Shown: positions 25,166 to 34,840 of the stretch, piece by piece
How positions within the stretch are numbered: the stretch's first letter is position 1
Layout of the letters: each line of letters starts with the position of its first letter
Assembly: GCA_965198875.1 (NCBI GenBank)
Contig: CBDAPU010000001.1
Span: 2,170,001 to 2,234,000, forward strand
DNA: 64,000 nucleotides
Direction of reading: 5' to 3'
Source of the DNA: CBDAPU01 sp965198875
Lineage (GTDB): Bacteria; Pseudomonadota; Gammaproteobacteria; Eutrophobiales; Eutrophobiaceae
The notes under the pieces: generated by a model
Database searches by the model: none
Seen by the model: only the letters and a program-made list of their open reading frames with translations
What the model was told of the DNA's origin: nothing
Position numbers and translations under genes: made by a program

Positions 25166-26580
25166 GCGCTAAGGTAAAAACCCGTTTTGCCCCCAGTCCC
25201 ACGGGCTATCTGCACATCGGTGGTGCGCGCACGGCCCTGTTCGCCTGGTTATACGCCCGGCGTTATGGTGGCGAGTTTGTCCTTCGGATTGAGGATACTG
25301 ATCGGGCGAGATCGACGGATGCGGCGATTAAGCTCATACTCGATAGCATGGGCTGGCTGGGGTTGAATTATGATCAGAGCGTTGTTTATCAATCAAAGCG
25401 CATGGCGCTGTATAAGAAGGCCATCGACCAGTTACTCGATGATGATAAGGCCTATTACTGCTATTGCAGCAAGGCGGAGCTGGAGCGGGTCCGTGCCGAG
25501 GCCAGGGCCAGGGGAGAGAAGCCGAAATACAATGGCAAATGCCGGGATGGGGCGCCGTCCATCGCCGCTGATCGCTCACCGGTCGTCCGCTTTAAGAACC
25601 CTTTGCATGGAGAGGTGGTGGTAGCGGATCTGATCCAGGGCGAAGTCACCATCCATAATCGTGAGCTGGATGATGTTATCATCGCCCGTGCCGATGGGGC
25701 GCCGACTTATAACCTCACTGCTGTGGTCGATGATGCGGAACTGGGGATCACCCATGTCATACGGGGTGATGATCATCTCAACAACACGCCACGGCAGATC
25801 AATATCTTCCATGCCCTGGGCGTGCCTGCACCTCAATACGCCCATATACCGCTGATCCTCGGTGAAGATGGGAGAAAACTATCCAAACGCCACGGCGCCG
25901 CCAGCGTGCTGGCATATCGGGATAAAGGCTATCTGCCCCAGGCGCTGCTGAATTATCTGCTGCGTCTGGGTTGGTCCCATGGCGATCAGGAGATCTTCTC
26001 CATGGATGAGATGATCGCATTATTCGACATAGCCGCCGTCAATCGATCCGCCGCCGCCATCAATCCCGACAAGTTGCTGTGGTTGAATCAACATTATCTC
26101 AAGGAGAGTGAGCCGGAGGACATAGCAAAGCTGCTGAAACTGAAGCTGCTTGAGAAAAATATCCGCCCCTGCCGCTCGCCAAACATCGTGCAACTGGCGG
26201 GCGTACAGAAAGAACGGGTGAAAACCATTGCCGAGATGGCCGAGCAAAGCGGTTTTTTCTATGCGGACTCTCTCACTTATGATGAGGCGGCCGCAAAAAA
26301 ACACCTGCGCCCGGCCGTGCTTGAGGTCATGCAGTGCGCTAAAGATGCGCTGTCGGAGCTCACGAGCTGGGAGAGAGTCGCAATCCATGGGGCCATCAAC
26401 GCTGTGGCCGAGCGGCACGGGATGAAACTGGGTAAAGTCGCACAACCGCTAAGAGTCGCCGTGAGCGGCGGCGCCATCTCCCCTGCCATCGATGTCACAT
26501 TGGCGTTGTTGGGTAGAGAGAAAGCGCTCTTACGGATCAAACAGGCCCTCGATTATATCAACCGGCGGGCGCCGGCTTGA
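25162..26580 (+). CDS. gltX: Glutamyl-tRNA synthetase
   Basis: A 472-residue class I synthetase. The HIGH-like motif is in APSPTGYLHIGGARTALF and the KMSKS equivalent is KLSKRHGA. RGDDHLNNTPRQ and WLNQHYLK follow in the normal order. A TTG start at 25162 overlaps the cysC stop (TTGA) and puts the family's N-terminus (KTRFAPSPTG) four residues in. A tRNA-Glu gene lies just downstream, so enzyme and substrate are neighbours. Confidence 0.95.
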   Translation: MSAKVKTRFAPSPTGYLHIGGARTALFAWLYARRYGGEFVLRIEDTDRARSTDAAIKLILDSMGWLGLNYDQSVVYQSKRMALYKKAIDQLLDDDKAYYCYCSKAELERVRAEARARGEKPKYNGKCRDGAPSIAADRSPVVRFKNPLHGEVVVADLIQGEVTIHNRELDDVIIARADGAPTYNLTAVVDDAELGITHVIRGDDHLNNTPRQINIFHALGVPAPQYAHIPLILGEDGRKLSKRHGAASVLAYRDKGYLPQALLNYLLRLGWSHGDQEIFSMDEMIALFDIAAVNRSAAAINPDKLLWLNQHYLKESEPEDIAKLLKLKLLEKNIRPCRSPNIVQLAGVQKERVKTIAEMAEQSGFFYADSLTYDEAAAKKHLRPAVLEVMQCAKDALSELTSWERVAIHGAINAVAERHGMKLGKVAQPLRVAVSGGAISPAIDVTLALLGREKALLRIKQALDYINRRAPA

Positions 26581-26605
26581 CAGCCCAGGGGGTGTGCAGT
26601 AAAGT
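26577..26605 (+). promoter_or_regulatory. Sigma-70-like promoter of the tRNA-Ala/tRNA-Glu unit
   Basis: TTGACA at 26577-26582 and TAAAGT at 26600-26605 are separated by exactly 17 bases. The -35 box overlaps the gltX stop codon. The -10 box ends 41 bases before tRNA-Ala, and the next bases are GC-rich as in stringently controlled stable-RNA promoters. Confidence 0.75.
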
Positions 26606-26646
26606 CCGCCAACTTTTTTCCTGGCGTTGGGATCAGGCAAAAACAG

Positions 26647-26722
<76 letters not shown>

Positions 26723-26743
26723 GATTACCTTGCAACCGCATCC

Positions 26744-26819
26744 GTCCCCTTCGTCTAGAGGCCGAGGACACCGCCCTTTCACGGCGGCAACAGGGGTTCG
26801 AATCCCCTAGGGGACGCCA
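26744..26819 (+). tRNA. tRNA-Glu (anticodon TTC)
   Basis: A 76-base tRNA with encoded CCA. The acceptor GTCCCCT pairs with AGGGGAC, the anticodon arm CCGCC-CTTTCAC-GGCGG gives TTC, and the T-arm is CAGGGGTTCGAATCCCCT. It is nearly identical to E. coli tRNA-Glu. It is 21 bases after tRNA-Ala and likely part of the same transcript, just downstream of gltX. Confidence 0.97.
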
Positions 26820-26947
26820 TCTTGCCGTCACTGCCAGCTTGTTAGCCAATGCCGAGGGGCTTGTGTTCGATGTCAAGGGTGCGCTGGACCGGGACAAACA
26901 ACCGGCTAACATCCTGCTAAAACGACTTTGACGGGGAGGGCGTTTCC

Positions 26948-28255
26948 ATGAACATCACCATGATAGGGGCCGGCTATGTGGGACTGGTCTCCGCCGCCTG
27001 TTTCGCCGAGTTTGGCGCCGAGGTTAGCTGTGTCGATATCGCGCCGGGGAAGATAGAAGGCCTGCAAAAGGGTCGGTTGCCTTTCTATGAACCCGGCCTT
27101 AAAGCCCTGGTGCAGAAGAACCTCGCCGAGGGTCGATTATGTTTCACAGGTGATCTCGCCGCTGCGGTTGGGGGCAGCGAGCTGGTGTTTCTCGCCGTCG
27201 GTACGCCTTCAAGGCGAGGCGATGGTCATGCCGATCTGTCCTATGTCTATCAGGCGGTGCGTGACGTCGCGCCCCTCCTCAGTGATTATACTGTTGTTGT
27301 CGATAAATCCACCGTGCCCGTGGGTACGGCGCGAGAAGTTAAGCGGATTATAAAAGCAGAAAACCCAAAGGCGGATTTTGATGTGGCCGCCAATCCGGAG
27401 TTTCTGCGAGAAGGCGCCGCCATTGCCGATTTCATGCGCCCGGACAGGGTCGTGCTGGGCGTTGAGAGCGAGCGTGCCGAGGACAGGCTGTGCGAGCTGT
27501 ATCGCCCCCTTAACCTGATTGAAGCGCCGATCCTGATCACCGATCTGGAGAGTGCGGAGCTGATCAAATACGCAACCAATGCCTATCTGGCCACCAAGAT
27601 CAGTTTTATCAATGAGATGTCAACACTCTGTGAGGCGGTGGGCGCCGATGTCCATGCGCTGGCCAAAGGCATGGGGCTGGACGGCAGAATTGGCCGAAAA
27701 TTCCTCCATCCGGGGCCCGGTTACGGCGGCTCCTGTTTTCCTAAAGACGCCAGGGCGCTGGTACGCATGGCCCAGGAGCGGTGTGTGTCGAGCCGCATTG
27801 TGGAGGCGGTGATTGAAGTTAATGAGGCGCAAAAAGCCCGCATGGTAGAGAAGATCCGCCATGCGCTTGGCGGTGATGAGGCCGGCAAGACCATCGGCGT
27901 TTTAGGTCTGACCTTCAAGCCGGAGACCGATGATATGCGCGAGGCCCCGTCCCTGTCCATCTTGCCGAGGTTGATAGACAAGGGGGCGAGGGTTCAGGCG
28001 CATGATCCAAAGGGCATGGCCGCGGCGAGCGCCGTGTTGCCGCCGACAGTGCAATATGCCGATGACATCTACGCCGCCGTCACCGATGCTGATGCGGTGG
28101 TGTTGTTGACGGAGTGGAACGTCTATCGGGGGCTGGATCTACGCAAGGTTCATGCACTCATGGCGGGGAATGTTTTTATTGATCTGCGTAATGTCTATGA
28201 ACCTGCGCTCATGGAAGACGCCGGCTTTGCCTACTTCAGCGTCGGCAGGGCGTAG
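26948..28255 (+). CDS. ugd: UDP-glucose 6-dehydrogenase
   Basis: A 435-residue enzyme making UDP-glucuronate. The N-terminal Rossmann GAGYVGLVSAACFAEFG is followed by VDKSTVPVGTA, NPEFLREGAAI and FMRPDRVVLG. The catalytic cysteine motif is GPGYGGSCFPKDA (Cys near residue 260), and the C-terminal domain has LTFKPETDDMREAPS. Full length. It opens the polysaccharide locus, and with GalU at 50832 it would turn glucose-1-phosphate into UDP-glucuronate for the polymer. Confidence 0.95.
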   Translation: MNITMIGAGYVGLVSAACFAEFGAEVSCVDIAPGKIEGLQKGRLPFYEPGLKALVQKNLAEGRLCFTGDLAAAVGGSELVFLAVGTPSRRGDGHADLSYVYQAVRDVAPLLSDYTVVVDKSTVPVGTAREVKRIIKAENPKADFDVAANPEFLREGAAIADFMRPDRVVLGVESERAEDRLCELYRPLNLIEAPILITDLESAELIKYATNAYLATKISFINEMSTLCEAVGADVHALAKGMGLDGRIGRKFLHPGPGYGGSCFPKDARALVRMAQERCVSSRIVEAVIEVNEAQKARMVEKIRHALGGDEAGKTIGVLGLTFKPETDDMREAPSLSILPRLIDKGARVQAHDPKGMAAASAVLPPTVQYADDIYAAVTDADAVVLLTEWNVYRGLDLRKVHALMAGNVFIDLRNVYEPALMEDAGFAYFSVGRA

Positions 28256-28265
28256 AGAGCCGCCC

Positions 28266-28430
28266 CTCATACATGGCCAAACCCGGCAAAAGATGATCAG
28301 CGCAGGTCGTCACTGCTGATCTGGATGCGTTCTCATACATGGCCAACCCCGGCAACAGACGATCAGCGCAGGTCGTCACTGCTGATCTGGATGCGTTCTC
28401 ATACATGACCAAACCCGGCAACAGACGAGC
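28266..28430. repeat. 66-bp tandem repeat, about 2.5 copies
   Basis: Copies begin at 28266, 28332 and 28398 with a period of exactly 66 bases and few differences; the third is cut off after about 33 bases. The unit is a multiple of three. On the minus strand it would encode a 22-residue repeat within a 102-codon frame (28236-28544), but nothing else supports a gene there. Confidence 0.85.
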
Positions 28431-28546
28431 CGAGATAACGTGTTTAATGAACCCAATCAAGCCGGCAATACGCCAGTATAAAGAATATCCGAGGTGACGG
28501 GCAGTGCGGATCTGACGCCGGTTAGCGGGAGAAGACATGAACACAG

Positions 28547-28667
28547 CAACACCAAAGCCGGGTTGATTGCTCCCTTAGTTAGCTTTAGCAATACCACCGA
28601 TGACTTCAACACCAAAGCCGGGCCGATGTTCCCTCGTTATCCTTGCAATCCCGCCGATGACTTTAAG
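28547..28667. repeat. Imperfect 60-bp direct repeat, two copies
   Basis: Two copies begin with CAACACCAAAGCCGGG at 28547 and 28607 and end with a CCGATGACTT block. The middle is diverged and has small indels. Together with the 66-base repeats it fills most of the 630-base gap between ugd and the Wzz-like gene. The remainder (28668-28888) shows no recognised gene. Confidence 0.7.
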
Positions 28668-28888
28668 AATTAAGGCTCGTTCCACTGCCGGTGTTTTAAG
28701 CTGAGTTTATTTTGGGTAGAATACATGCTTCACCATCATCATTATCTAAAGCAAGAAAAATCAAGCAAGAAAAACCCGTGGCTATGCTGTATAGTGCCTG
28801 CCTCATCGCACCTATGGCGAGGGGCCTGCCGGGGCCATCGCATCGGGCGCAAAGACAACAAACCCAGGATTGAGAATCGGACTCAAAC

Positions 28889-30238
28889 ATGCCGGATCGC
28901 CCCCCCACTGACAGCACCCCGCCACCCAGCTTCCAGTTGATCCCGGCCAATTATCCGCTGCAGGAGGATGAGTTTAGCCTGTATGACGTCGCCCTGTTGT
29001 TGCTCGGCTACCGCACCCACATTGCGGTAGTCACCGCATTGTGCGCCGCTATCGCCCTGTTGTACGCCTTGCTTCAGCCGCCGGTATATGAAGCCAGGGC
29101 CTGGCTGTCCCCGCCTGAGGCCCATGATGTTGTCGGGCTGGCCCGCGCCGGCAATAACCCGCCGCCGCCCCAGGCCGTGTTCGAGCAGTTTCTTGATAAC
29201 TTTCAATCCCGTGCCCTGCGCTGGCGGTACTTTGAAGATAATGATCTGCTCACAGCGCTACGGGGGGATGATGTTGATCCCATCAATACGAATGCGGTGT
29301 TTGAGGGCATGTTCAATAACAAGTTGCTTTTCATACCGGAAGAGAAAAAAGCGGGCGGAGGCAAGAAAAGCATCATTCGGGCGAGCGCCACCTTGCAGGC
29401 CCGGGAGGCGACACTCGCCGCTGCCTGGCTGAACGGTTTTGTCGATTATGTGAATGAGGAAACCGTTGCCTCCCTGAAGCGGGATATTGCTTCAAGCCTG
29501 CAACAAAGGCGGCAATCCATTGAGGATGATATAGCGGGGTGGCGAGGTCGTGCCGAGAAAGTGCGCGGGGATAGCATTATCCGATTACAGGAAGCCGATG
29601 AGATCAAACGCCGCGATATCGAAAATCAGATCCAGACGCTAAAAGGCAAGTTTGCCAGGGAGAATAGCGATCAGAGGGCGAGGCTTATGGAGGCGATGGG
29701 GGTTGCCGAGAGATTAAACATCGAGAACTTCATGCAAATATGGCGGGGCGCGGGCTTGGGAGGCCAAGCTGAGGGCAGTGCGCCCGATTTGCTGGACTTG
29801 AGGGCGAATGTGCAGGGGCTACCCGACTACACAAGGGGGAAGCAGGCGCTGGCGGCGGAAATTGCGGCGCTTGAGGGCAGAGCGAGTCGCGAGGAGTTTG
29901 TCACCGGCCTTAGGGAATTGCAGGCTGCGCTTTCCCTGCTGGAGGAGAACCCGGAAGTGATTGGCCTTCAGAATCGTCAATCCGATGATCCGTATATTGG
30001 CAACTTGCGCGATCTCGAAAAAGAATACGATGGCATTGGCGTTCGGCTTCAACGGTTGGCTGATGATGAGACTATCCGCGCCATCACCATTGAGCAATAT
30101 GCCGTAGCGCCCAGGGCGAAAACTAAACGCACGCTGATCCTGTTGTTGGGTCTGATGGGCGGGGTGATGTTAGGCGTGCTGGTCGCCTTGCTGTGGCACT
30201 TCATCGAGCAGACAAAAATCCGCATGCGGGCAGGGTAG
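28889..30238 (+). CDS. Wzz/GumC-type polysaccharide chain-length determinant
   Basis: A 449-residue inner-membrane protein with the Wzz domain layout. A proline-rich cytoplasmic tail is followed by FSLYDVALLLLGY and a membrane segment near residues 48-66 (IAVVTALCAAIALLYALLQP). Then comes a long periplasmic coiled-coil-rich region (about 70-405), and a second membrane segment near 413-435 (TLILLLGLMGGVMLGVLVAL) with the small-residue motif of the family. No kinase domain follows, so it is the gram-negative Wzz type. It would set polymer length together with the Wzy-like protein encoded at 43619. Confidence 0.86.
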   Translation: MPDRPPTDSTPPPSFQLIPANYPLQEDEFSLYDVALLLLGYRTHIAVVTALCAAIALLYALLQPPVYEARAWLSPPEAHDVVGLARAGNNPPPPQAVFEQFLDNFQSRALRWRYFEDNDLLTALRGDDVDPINTNAVFEGMFNNKLLFIPEEKKAGGGKKSIIRASATLQAREATLAAAWLNGFVDYVNEETVASLKRDIASSLQQRRQSIEDDIAGWRGRAEKVRGDSIIRLQEADEIKRRDIENQIQTLKGKFARENSDQRARLMEAMGVAERLNIENFMQIWRGAGLGGQAEGSAPDLLDLRANVQGLPDYTRGKQALAAEIAALEGRASREEFVTGLRELQAALSLLEENPEVIGLQNRQSDDPYIGNLRDLEKEYDGIGVRLQRLADDETIRAITIEQYAVAPRAKTKRTLILLLGLMGGVMLGVLVALLWHFIEQTKIRMRAG

Positions 30239-30322
30239 AAGGTGTTGTTTTCGGTGTGTTTTGATGAGGGTGTGCTGGATGCGGTGCGCGTGAGGCGAGG
30301 GTAGCGGGTTTGGTGACAGGCG

Positions 30323-31094
30323 GCGGATTTCACCTGGCTTGATGAGGCCGCCGATGGCAAGTACCGGAACATTTCCCTGGACTATGCCGTGATGGAGCGG
30401 GCTCAGTCCATCAAGTGCCTGCCGTTCAGTGCCGGCCTTTTTGATCGAGGTGCAGTTCGGCAGTTACCTGGGCGAGGATGATATTGTGCGCTATGAAGAT
30501 GCGTATCATCGTACCTGATCCTAAGCAATGGGTTTGGTCATCATTATTCCTGCCGAAAGCCGCCATGGCGGAGCATATCGAAACCCTTATCCTTGAGGCA
30601 GAAAGAAGGGTGAACGCCATGGGGTCACAGACAGCGGGATGAACCCTGCGGCGATGCCGTCCCTCATGGGCGCACGGCGTGAAACGCATCTCATCATGGC
30701 CACTTGTGGTTTTGCCTCTCTGTATGCAGGCGGAGATGATGGGCGAGCGAGGCACCAGCGGGTTTACCGCCCCTGGGGGTGGTATGAACGCTTAAGTCAG
30801 GGCGAGCGGTTTCAGGTGAAGTGCCTGATGGTCAAACCTGGCGGGCGCTTGTCCCTGCAAAGTCATGTGCACCGTGCCGAGCATTGGGTGGTGGTCTCAG
30901 GCACGGCGCAGGTGAGCATTGCAGATAAGATCAGCTTGATGAGCGAAAACGAATCCACCTACATTCCCCCTGGCGCCAGACACCGGCTGGAAAATCCCGG
31001 CCAGGCGCCGGCCTTTTTGATCGAGGTGCAGTTCGGCAGTTACCTGGGCGAGGATGATATTGTACGCTATGAAGATGCGTATCATCGTACCTGA
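30323..31094 (+). pseudogene. manC: Shattered mannose-1-phosphate guanylyltransferase / PMI (manC)
   Basis: Two separate remnants of ManC. At 30323-30436 a 38-codon piece reads FTWLDEAADGKYRNISLDYA, then VMERAQSIKCLPFSAG, which is the end of the nucleotidyltransferase domain. At about 30750-31094 the C-terminal type II phosphomannose isomerase cupin remains (YRPWGWYERLSQGERF, GGRLSLQSHVHRAEHWVVV, YIPPGARHRLENPG). A 318-base duplication lies between and after them, and the first ~250 codons are missing. The cupin part is open from 30639, but its first ~38 codons come from the duplicated junk. GDP-mannose for Gmd must come from another copy. Confidence 0.78.
30431..30748. repeat. 318-bp direct duplication, copy A
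   Basis: Matches 31007-31324 with only about four differences, an offset of 576 bases. It carries the last ~28 codons of the manC cupin plus ~230 bases downstream. The left junction fuses manC nucleotidyltransferase sequence into the cupin tail at GCCGGC, which is present at both junctions (microhomology). Confidence 0.92.
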
Positions 31095-31324
31095 TCGTAA
31101 GGAATGGGTTTGGTCATCATTATTCCTGCCGAAAGCCGCCATGGCGGAGCATATCGAAACCCTTATCCTTGAGGCAGAAAGAAGGGTGAACGCCATGGGG
31201 TCACAGACAGCGGGATGAACCCTTCGGCGATGCCGTCCCTCATGGGCGCACGGCGTGAAACGCATCTCATCATGGCCACTTGTGGTTTTGCCTCTCTGTA
31301 TGCAGGCGGAGATGATGGGCGAGC
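31007..31324. repeat. 318-bp direct duplication, copy B
   Basis: Near-identical partner of 30431-30748. Here the coding part is in its native place, forming the true C-terminus of the manC cupin. After 31324 the sequence differs and runs into the 3' end of fcl. Confidence 0.92.
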
Positions 31325-31347
31325 CCCCGGTGTTGTTCGCCCCGGCG

Positions 31348-32307
31348 CTACAGGCGCAGGTTCTTGCGCTCTTGGGCGGTGAACCAGCGGTAGGTGCCGG
31401 CAAGCCCCTCCGCCAGCGGGATCCGGGCCTGCCAGCCCAGGGCGGTGAGGCGGGAGACATCCAGCAGCTTGCGCGGGGCGCCATCGGGCTTTGAGGCGTC
31501 ATAATCAAGACGGCCATGGAAACCCACCACATCGGCCAGCAACTCGGCCAGCTCCGCTATGGCGATATCCACCCCGGCGCCCACATTCAGGTGCCACTCG
31601 CCGGAGTAGTGTCGCAAAAGAAACACCACGGCATCGGCCAGGTCGTCCACATGCAGAAACTCACGCCGGGGCGTGCCGCTGCCCCAGATCCTGACCGAGC
31701 CCTCACCGCCTTGCCTCGCCTCGTGGAGCTTTCGGATCAGGGCCGGGATTACATGGCTCGCCTCAAGAGCGAAATTATCCCCCGGGCCATAAAGATTGGT
31801 GGGCATACAGGCGATGAAGTCGGCGCCGTGTTGTTTTCTATAGGCACGGCAGAGCATGACGCCGGCAATTTTGGCCGTGGCGTACCACTGATTGGTGGGC
31901 TCAAGGGGGCCGCTCAGCAACGCCTCCTCCGGCATAGGCTGTGCCGCCAGGCGCGGGTAGATGCAGGATGAGCCCAGCAACAGCAGCTTCTCCACACCGG
32001 CCTTGAAGGCGGCGGCAATGATGTTGGTGTTGATCGCCAGGTTATCGTAGATGAAGTCGGCGGCGTAGCGCTCGTTGGCAAGAATGCCGCCCACACGGGC
32101 GGCGGCGATGATCACGGCATGGGGTTTGGTATCGGCCAGGAATGCCTCAACCACATCCTGGCGCCGCAGGTCGATGCGCGCCGGGCCGCTGTCAACCAGG
32201 ATGCACGGCTCAGCGGCCAGGCGGCGCACGATGGCGCTGCCCACCATGCCGAGGTGTCCGGCCACCCAGATCCGCTTGCCGTTAATGTCGTAGCGGGGCG
32301 CAGTCAC
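31348..32307 (-). CDS. fcl: GDP-L-fucose synthase
   Basis: A 319-residue short-chain dehydrogenase that epimerises and reduces GDP-4-keto-6-deoxymannose to GDP-L-fucose. Motifs: VAGHLGMVGSAIVRRL, LLLGSSCIYPRLAAQPMPEE (the family hallmark), NQWYATAKIAGVMLC (Tyr...Lys), MPTNLYGPGDNF and WGSGTPRREFLHVDDLADA. Its start overlaps the gmd stop by 4 bases, so the pair is coupled. The fucosyltransferase encoded at 33474 is the expected consumer of the product. Confidence 0.95.
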   Translation of the reverse strand: MTAPRYDINGKRIWVAGHLGMVGSAIVRRLAAEPCILVDSGPARIDLRRQDVVEAFLADTKPHAVIIAAARVGGILANERYAADFIYDNLAINTNIIAAAFKAGVEKLLLLGSSCIYPRLAAQPMPEEALLSGPLEPTNQWYATAKIAGVMLCRAYRKQHGADFIACMPTNLYGPGDNFALEASHVIPALIRKLHEARQGGEGSVRIWGSGTPRREFLHVDDLADAVVFLLRHYSGEWHLNVGAGVDIAIAELAELLADVVGFHGRLDYDASKPDGAPRKLLDVSRLTALGWQARIPLAEGLAGTYRWFTAQERKNLRL

Positions 32308-33374
32308 GGCCGTGATTGTTGTCTTCCTGCCTTTGTTCCACTTATGGCCGCCCGATCGGCGTCCACCATCTCCTGCACCAGGGTCTTGAACGGGGTCTTG
32401 TGTGTCCAGCCCAGTTTCGCTTTGGCCTTGCCAGCATCGCCTTGCAGGTGGTGGACTTCTGTCGGGCGAAAATAGCGGGGGTCGACAGCGACCAGGGTAG
32501 CGCCGCTGGAGGGGTCAATACCGGTTTCCCCAACACCTTCGCCCTGCCAGCGGATGAGTCGGCCGATATGGGCGAAGGCCAGCTCGACAAACTCGCGCAC
32601 CGAGTGGGACTCCCCGGTGGCCAGCACGTAGTCCTCGGCCTCATCCTGCTGCACCATGCGCCACATGCCCTCCACATAATCGCGGGCATGGCCCCAGTCA
32701 CGGCGGGCGTTAAGGTTGCCCAGATACAGGGTTTCTGGATCACCGGCGGCGATTCTCGCCACCGCCCGAGTGATCTTGCGGGTGACGAATGTCTCGCCGC
32801 GAATGGGGCTCTCATGGTTAAACAGGATCCCGTTTGTGGCGTGGATCCCGTAGGCCTCGCGGTAATTTACCGCCATCCAGTAGCCGTAGAGCTTGGCGGC
32901 CGCATAGGGGCTGCGGGGATAAAACGGCGTGTGTTCATTTTGCGGCGGCGCTGTGGCGCCAAAGAGCTCGGAGGTGGAGGCCTGATAGAAGCGGCTGTGG
33001 TCTTCCAGCCCGAGGATGCGGATGGCCTCCAGCAGGCGCAAGGCGCCCAGCGCATCGGCATTGGCGGTGTACTCCGGCGTCTCGAAGCTCACCTGAACAT
33101 GGCTTTGCGCGGCGAGATTGTAAATTTCATGGGGGCGTACTTGCTGCACGATGCGGAGCAGATTGGTGGCGTCCGTCAGATCACCGTGGTGCATAAAAAA
33201 TTGTGCATCGGCGTGGTGCGGGTCTGTATACAAATGATCGACCCGCCAGGTGTTAAAGGATGATGATCGGCGTTTGATCCCGTGGACGACATAGCCTTTA
33301 GCGAGCAGGAGCTCGGCGAGATATGCGCCGTCCTGCCCGGTAATGCCGGTGATCAGGGCTGTTTTTTTGCTCAT
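32304..33374 (-). CDS. gmd: GDP-mannose 4,6-dehydratase
   Basis: A 356-residue extended SDR. Motifs: ALITGITGQDGAYLAELLL, HGIKRRSSSFNTWRVDHLY, NLAAQSHVQVSFETPEYTA, ASTSELFGA, SPYAAAKLYGYWM (Tyr...Lys) and LFNHESPIRGETFVTRKIT. It is typical Gmd and full length. It makes GDP-4-keto-6-deoxymannose for Fcl. It lies 99 bases downstream of the fucosyltransferase gene in the same direction. Confidence 0.96.
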   Translation of the reverse strand: MSKKTALITGITGQDGAYLAELLLAKGYVVHGIKRRSSSFNTWRVDHLYTDPHHADAQFFMHHGDLTDATNLLRIVQQVRPHEIYNLAAQSHVQVSFETPEYTANADALGALRLLEAIRILGLEDHSRFYQASTSELFGATAPPQNEHTPFYPRSPYAAAKLYGYWMAVNYREAYGIHATNGILFNHESPIRGETFVTRKITRAVARIAAGDPETLYLGNLNARRDWGHARDYVEGMWRMVQQDEAEDYVLATGESHSVREFVELAFAHIGRLIRWQGEGVGETGIDPSSGATLVAVDPRYFRPTEVHHLQGDAGKAKAKLGWTHKTPFKTLVQEMVDADRAAISGTKAGRQQSRP

Positions 33375-33473
33375 GGGCGATGTGGTGGTTGGCGAGGTGT
33401 GGTTGTCATTTGCGGATTCTGACAGGGGCGGGCCGGCCAGGCAAGTCCCCCACTTGCGGGCTCTGGGATGGGC

Positions 33474-34714
33474 TTATTCGCCCTGCCTGCCCGCCTGCAC
33501 AAAGAGCGTATCAAGAAACCGCTTTACGTCTCTTCTCTTGTTGAGTACGGCCTTTGGGAGCTGGTTATTCACGAAAAAAGGCGCTCTTAGGATCTGCCGG
33601 TATTGCTCATCATCCTGATCCAGCTCGATAATGCGCTCAATGACCGCTTCATAGTTGGGGTAGTCGGCGCAGTTGATAAAGGATTTTGTATTAAAATACT
33701 CGCCCACATTGGGGGCGCCGTGGTAGATAGGGATGCTGTTGGCGAGCATTGCGTTCGGCAGCTTCTCAGTGATGTAGTCCGGCGCGCTGCTGTTCTCAAA
33801 ACACAGGACGAACTTGTAATCTCGAAAGAGCTCCTGATTGAGCGCATCGCGATCAACATAGCCACAATCCGGGTGATGTTTGTTGCGACACGCCTTTGCT
33901 GTGTCTTCCTCGGTGAGATGTGACAGTGCGGCTTTATTCTCACAGTGCCTCTCAAGCAGGCTGAGGGGGATTGCCGCATTGTTGAGTATCGCACCATAAC
34001 AGTCCACCGGTTTATATCTACCAAGCTCAAGACAAAACCAGCCCCTCGCATTGGCCAGCATGGAAGAGCGAGCAGCGCGGCTCACAGAAAAGGCGCAAAA
34101 CTTTGTTTTATCCTCGTAGAGTCTTTTTTGCCGGACTTCAAGAAACCTCTCCATCTCATCAAAATGAGAGTAGAAGAACAGCGGCAGGCTGATCATATTT
34201 TCCGCCCGCACGGATGTGGTTTTGTTCGTCAGTATGGCGTGGTTGTTGGCGCCGGGCAGATTTTTTACGTACTGGCTGAACGCGGGCCGGGCGTAAACCC
34301 CTCCATCCCGACCTGGCGATACGCTGGCGGCTCTCATTCGCCATGGCATGTTGAAGACCCATCCCATGGATCTGTAGAAGGCTATCTCCCGGTACTTTGC
34401 GATGGGTATAAAACAGCGACAGAAAAGCCAGCACAGGCGAGCGATGACGGCTGGTATAAAATGCACTCCCTCGGCGTTTTCCCCGGTAAACAGCAGGGTT
34501 TTACCGGGCATGCTCGCCAGGTCAGCCTTCATCCCGTGAAGATAGAAACGGCCCTTGACAAGGGCGAGGCTGCCCCAGCCATGCACCAGCACATCGTAAT
34601 CATCCCCTGCCTCATGAGGATATCGTAGCCGCAACAGCGAAGCAGTTTCAGGAACTTCCGCTGAAAAAAAAGGCGGTGTTTCGGGTTATCAACGAAGCGA
34701 ATTTTGACGGACAT
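33474..34714 (-). pseudogene. GT10 alpha-1,3-fucosyltransferase, apparent frameshift near the N-terminus
   Basis: The main frame (33474-34634) carries a family 10 fucosyltransferase. The donor-binding block is clear: YKFVLCFENSS, DYITEKLPNAML, SIPIYHGAPNV (about residues 273-310 of that frame) and SFINCADYPNYE. The expected N-terminus, MSVKIRFVDNPKHRLFFQRK with further residues, lies in another frame from ATG 34714 and runs into the main frame near 34620-34640. One indel therefore separates them, unless translation starts at the TTG at 34634. It would transfer L-fucose from GDP-fucose to a polysaccharide or glycolipid. The donor genes gmd and fcl follow downstream. Confidence 0.78.
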
Positions 34715-34840
34715 GGTCGGGCGCTCATCTCCCCTTGTGTGTTGATCGCAGAGATGGGTCGGGGTTTCTCGCCGGGTTTGATGGTTGATGGGGTTCAAAC
34801 AAGGCGCCCATGTGTGGCCGGCTTCGTATCCCCGCAGTGG

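Noticed and set aside
28266..28430. Possible CRISPR array
   Set aside because: Repeats are contiguous 66-bp copies without unique spacers, and no cas genes are present.
28236..28544. Minus-strand 102-codon frame over the 66-bp repeats as a gene
   Set aside because: Openness follows from the repeat period being a multiple of three; no family match or clear start. Kept only as a finding.
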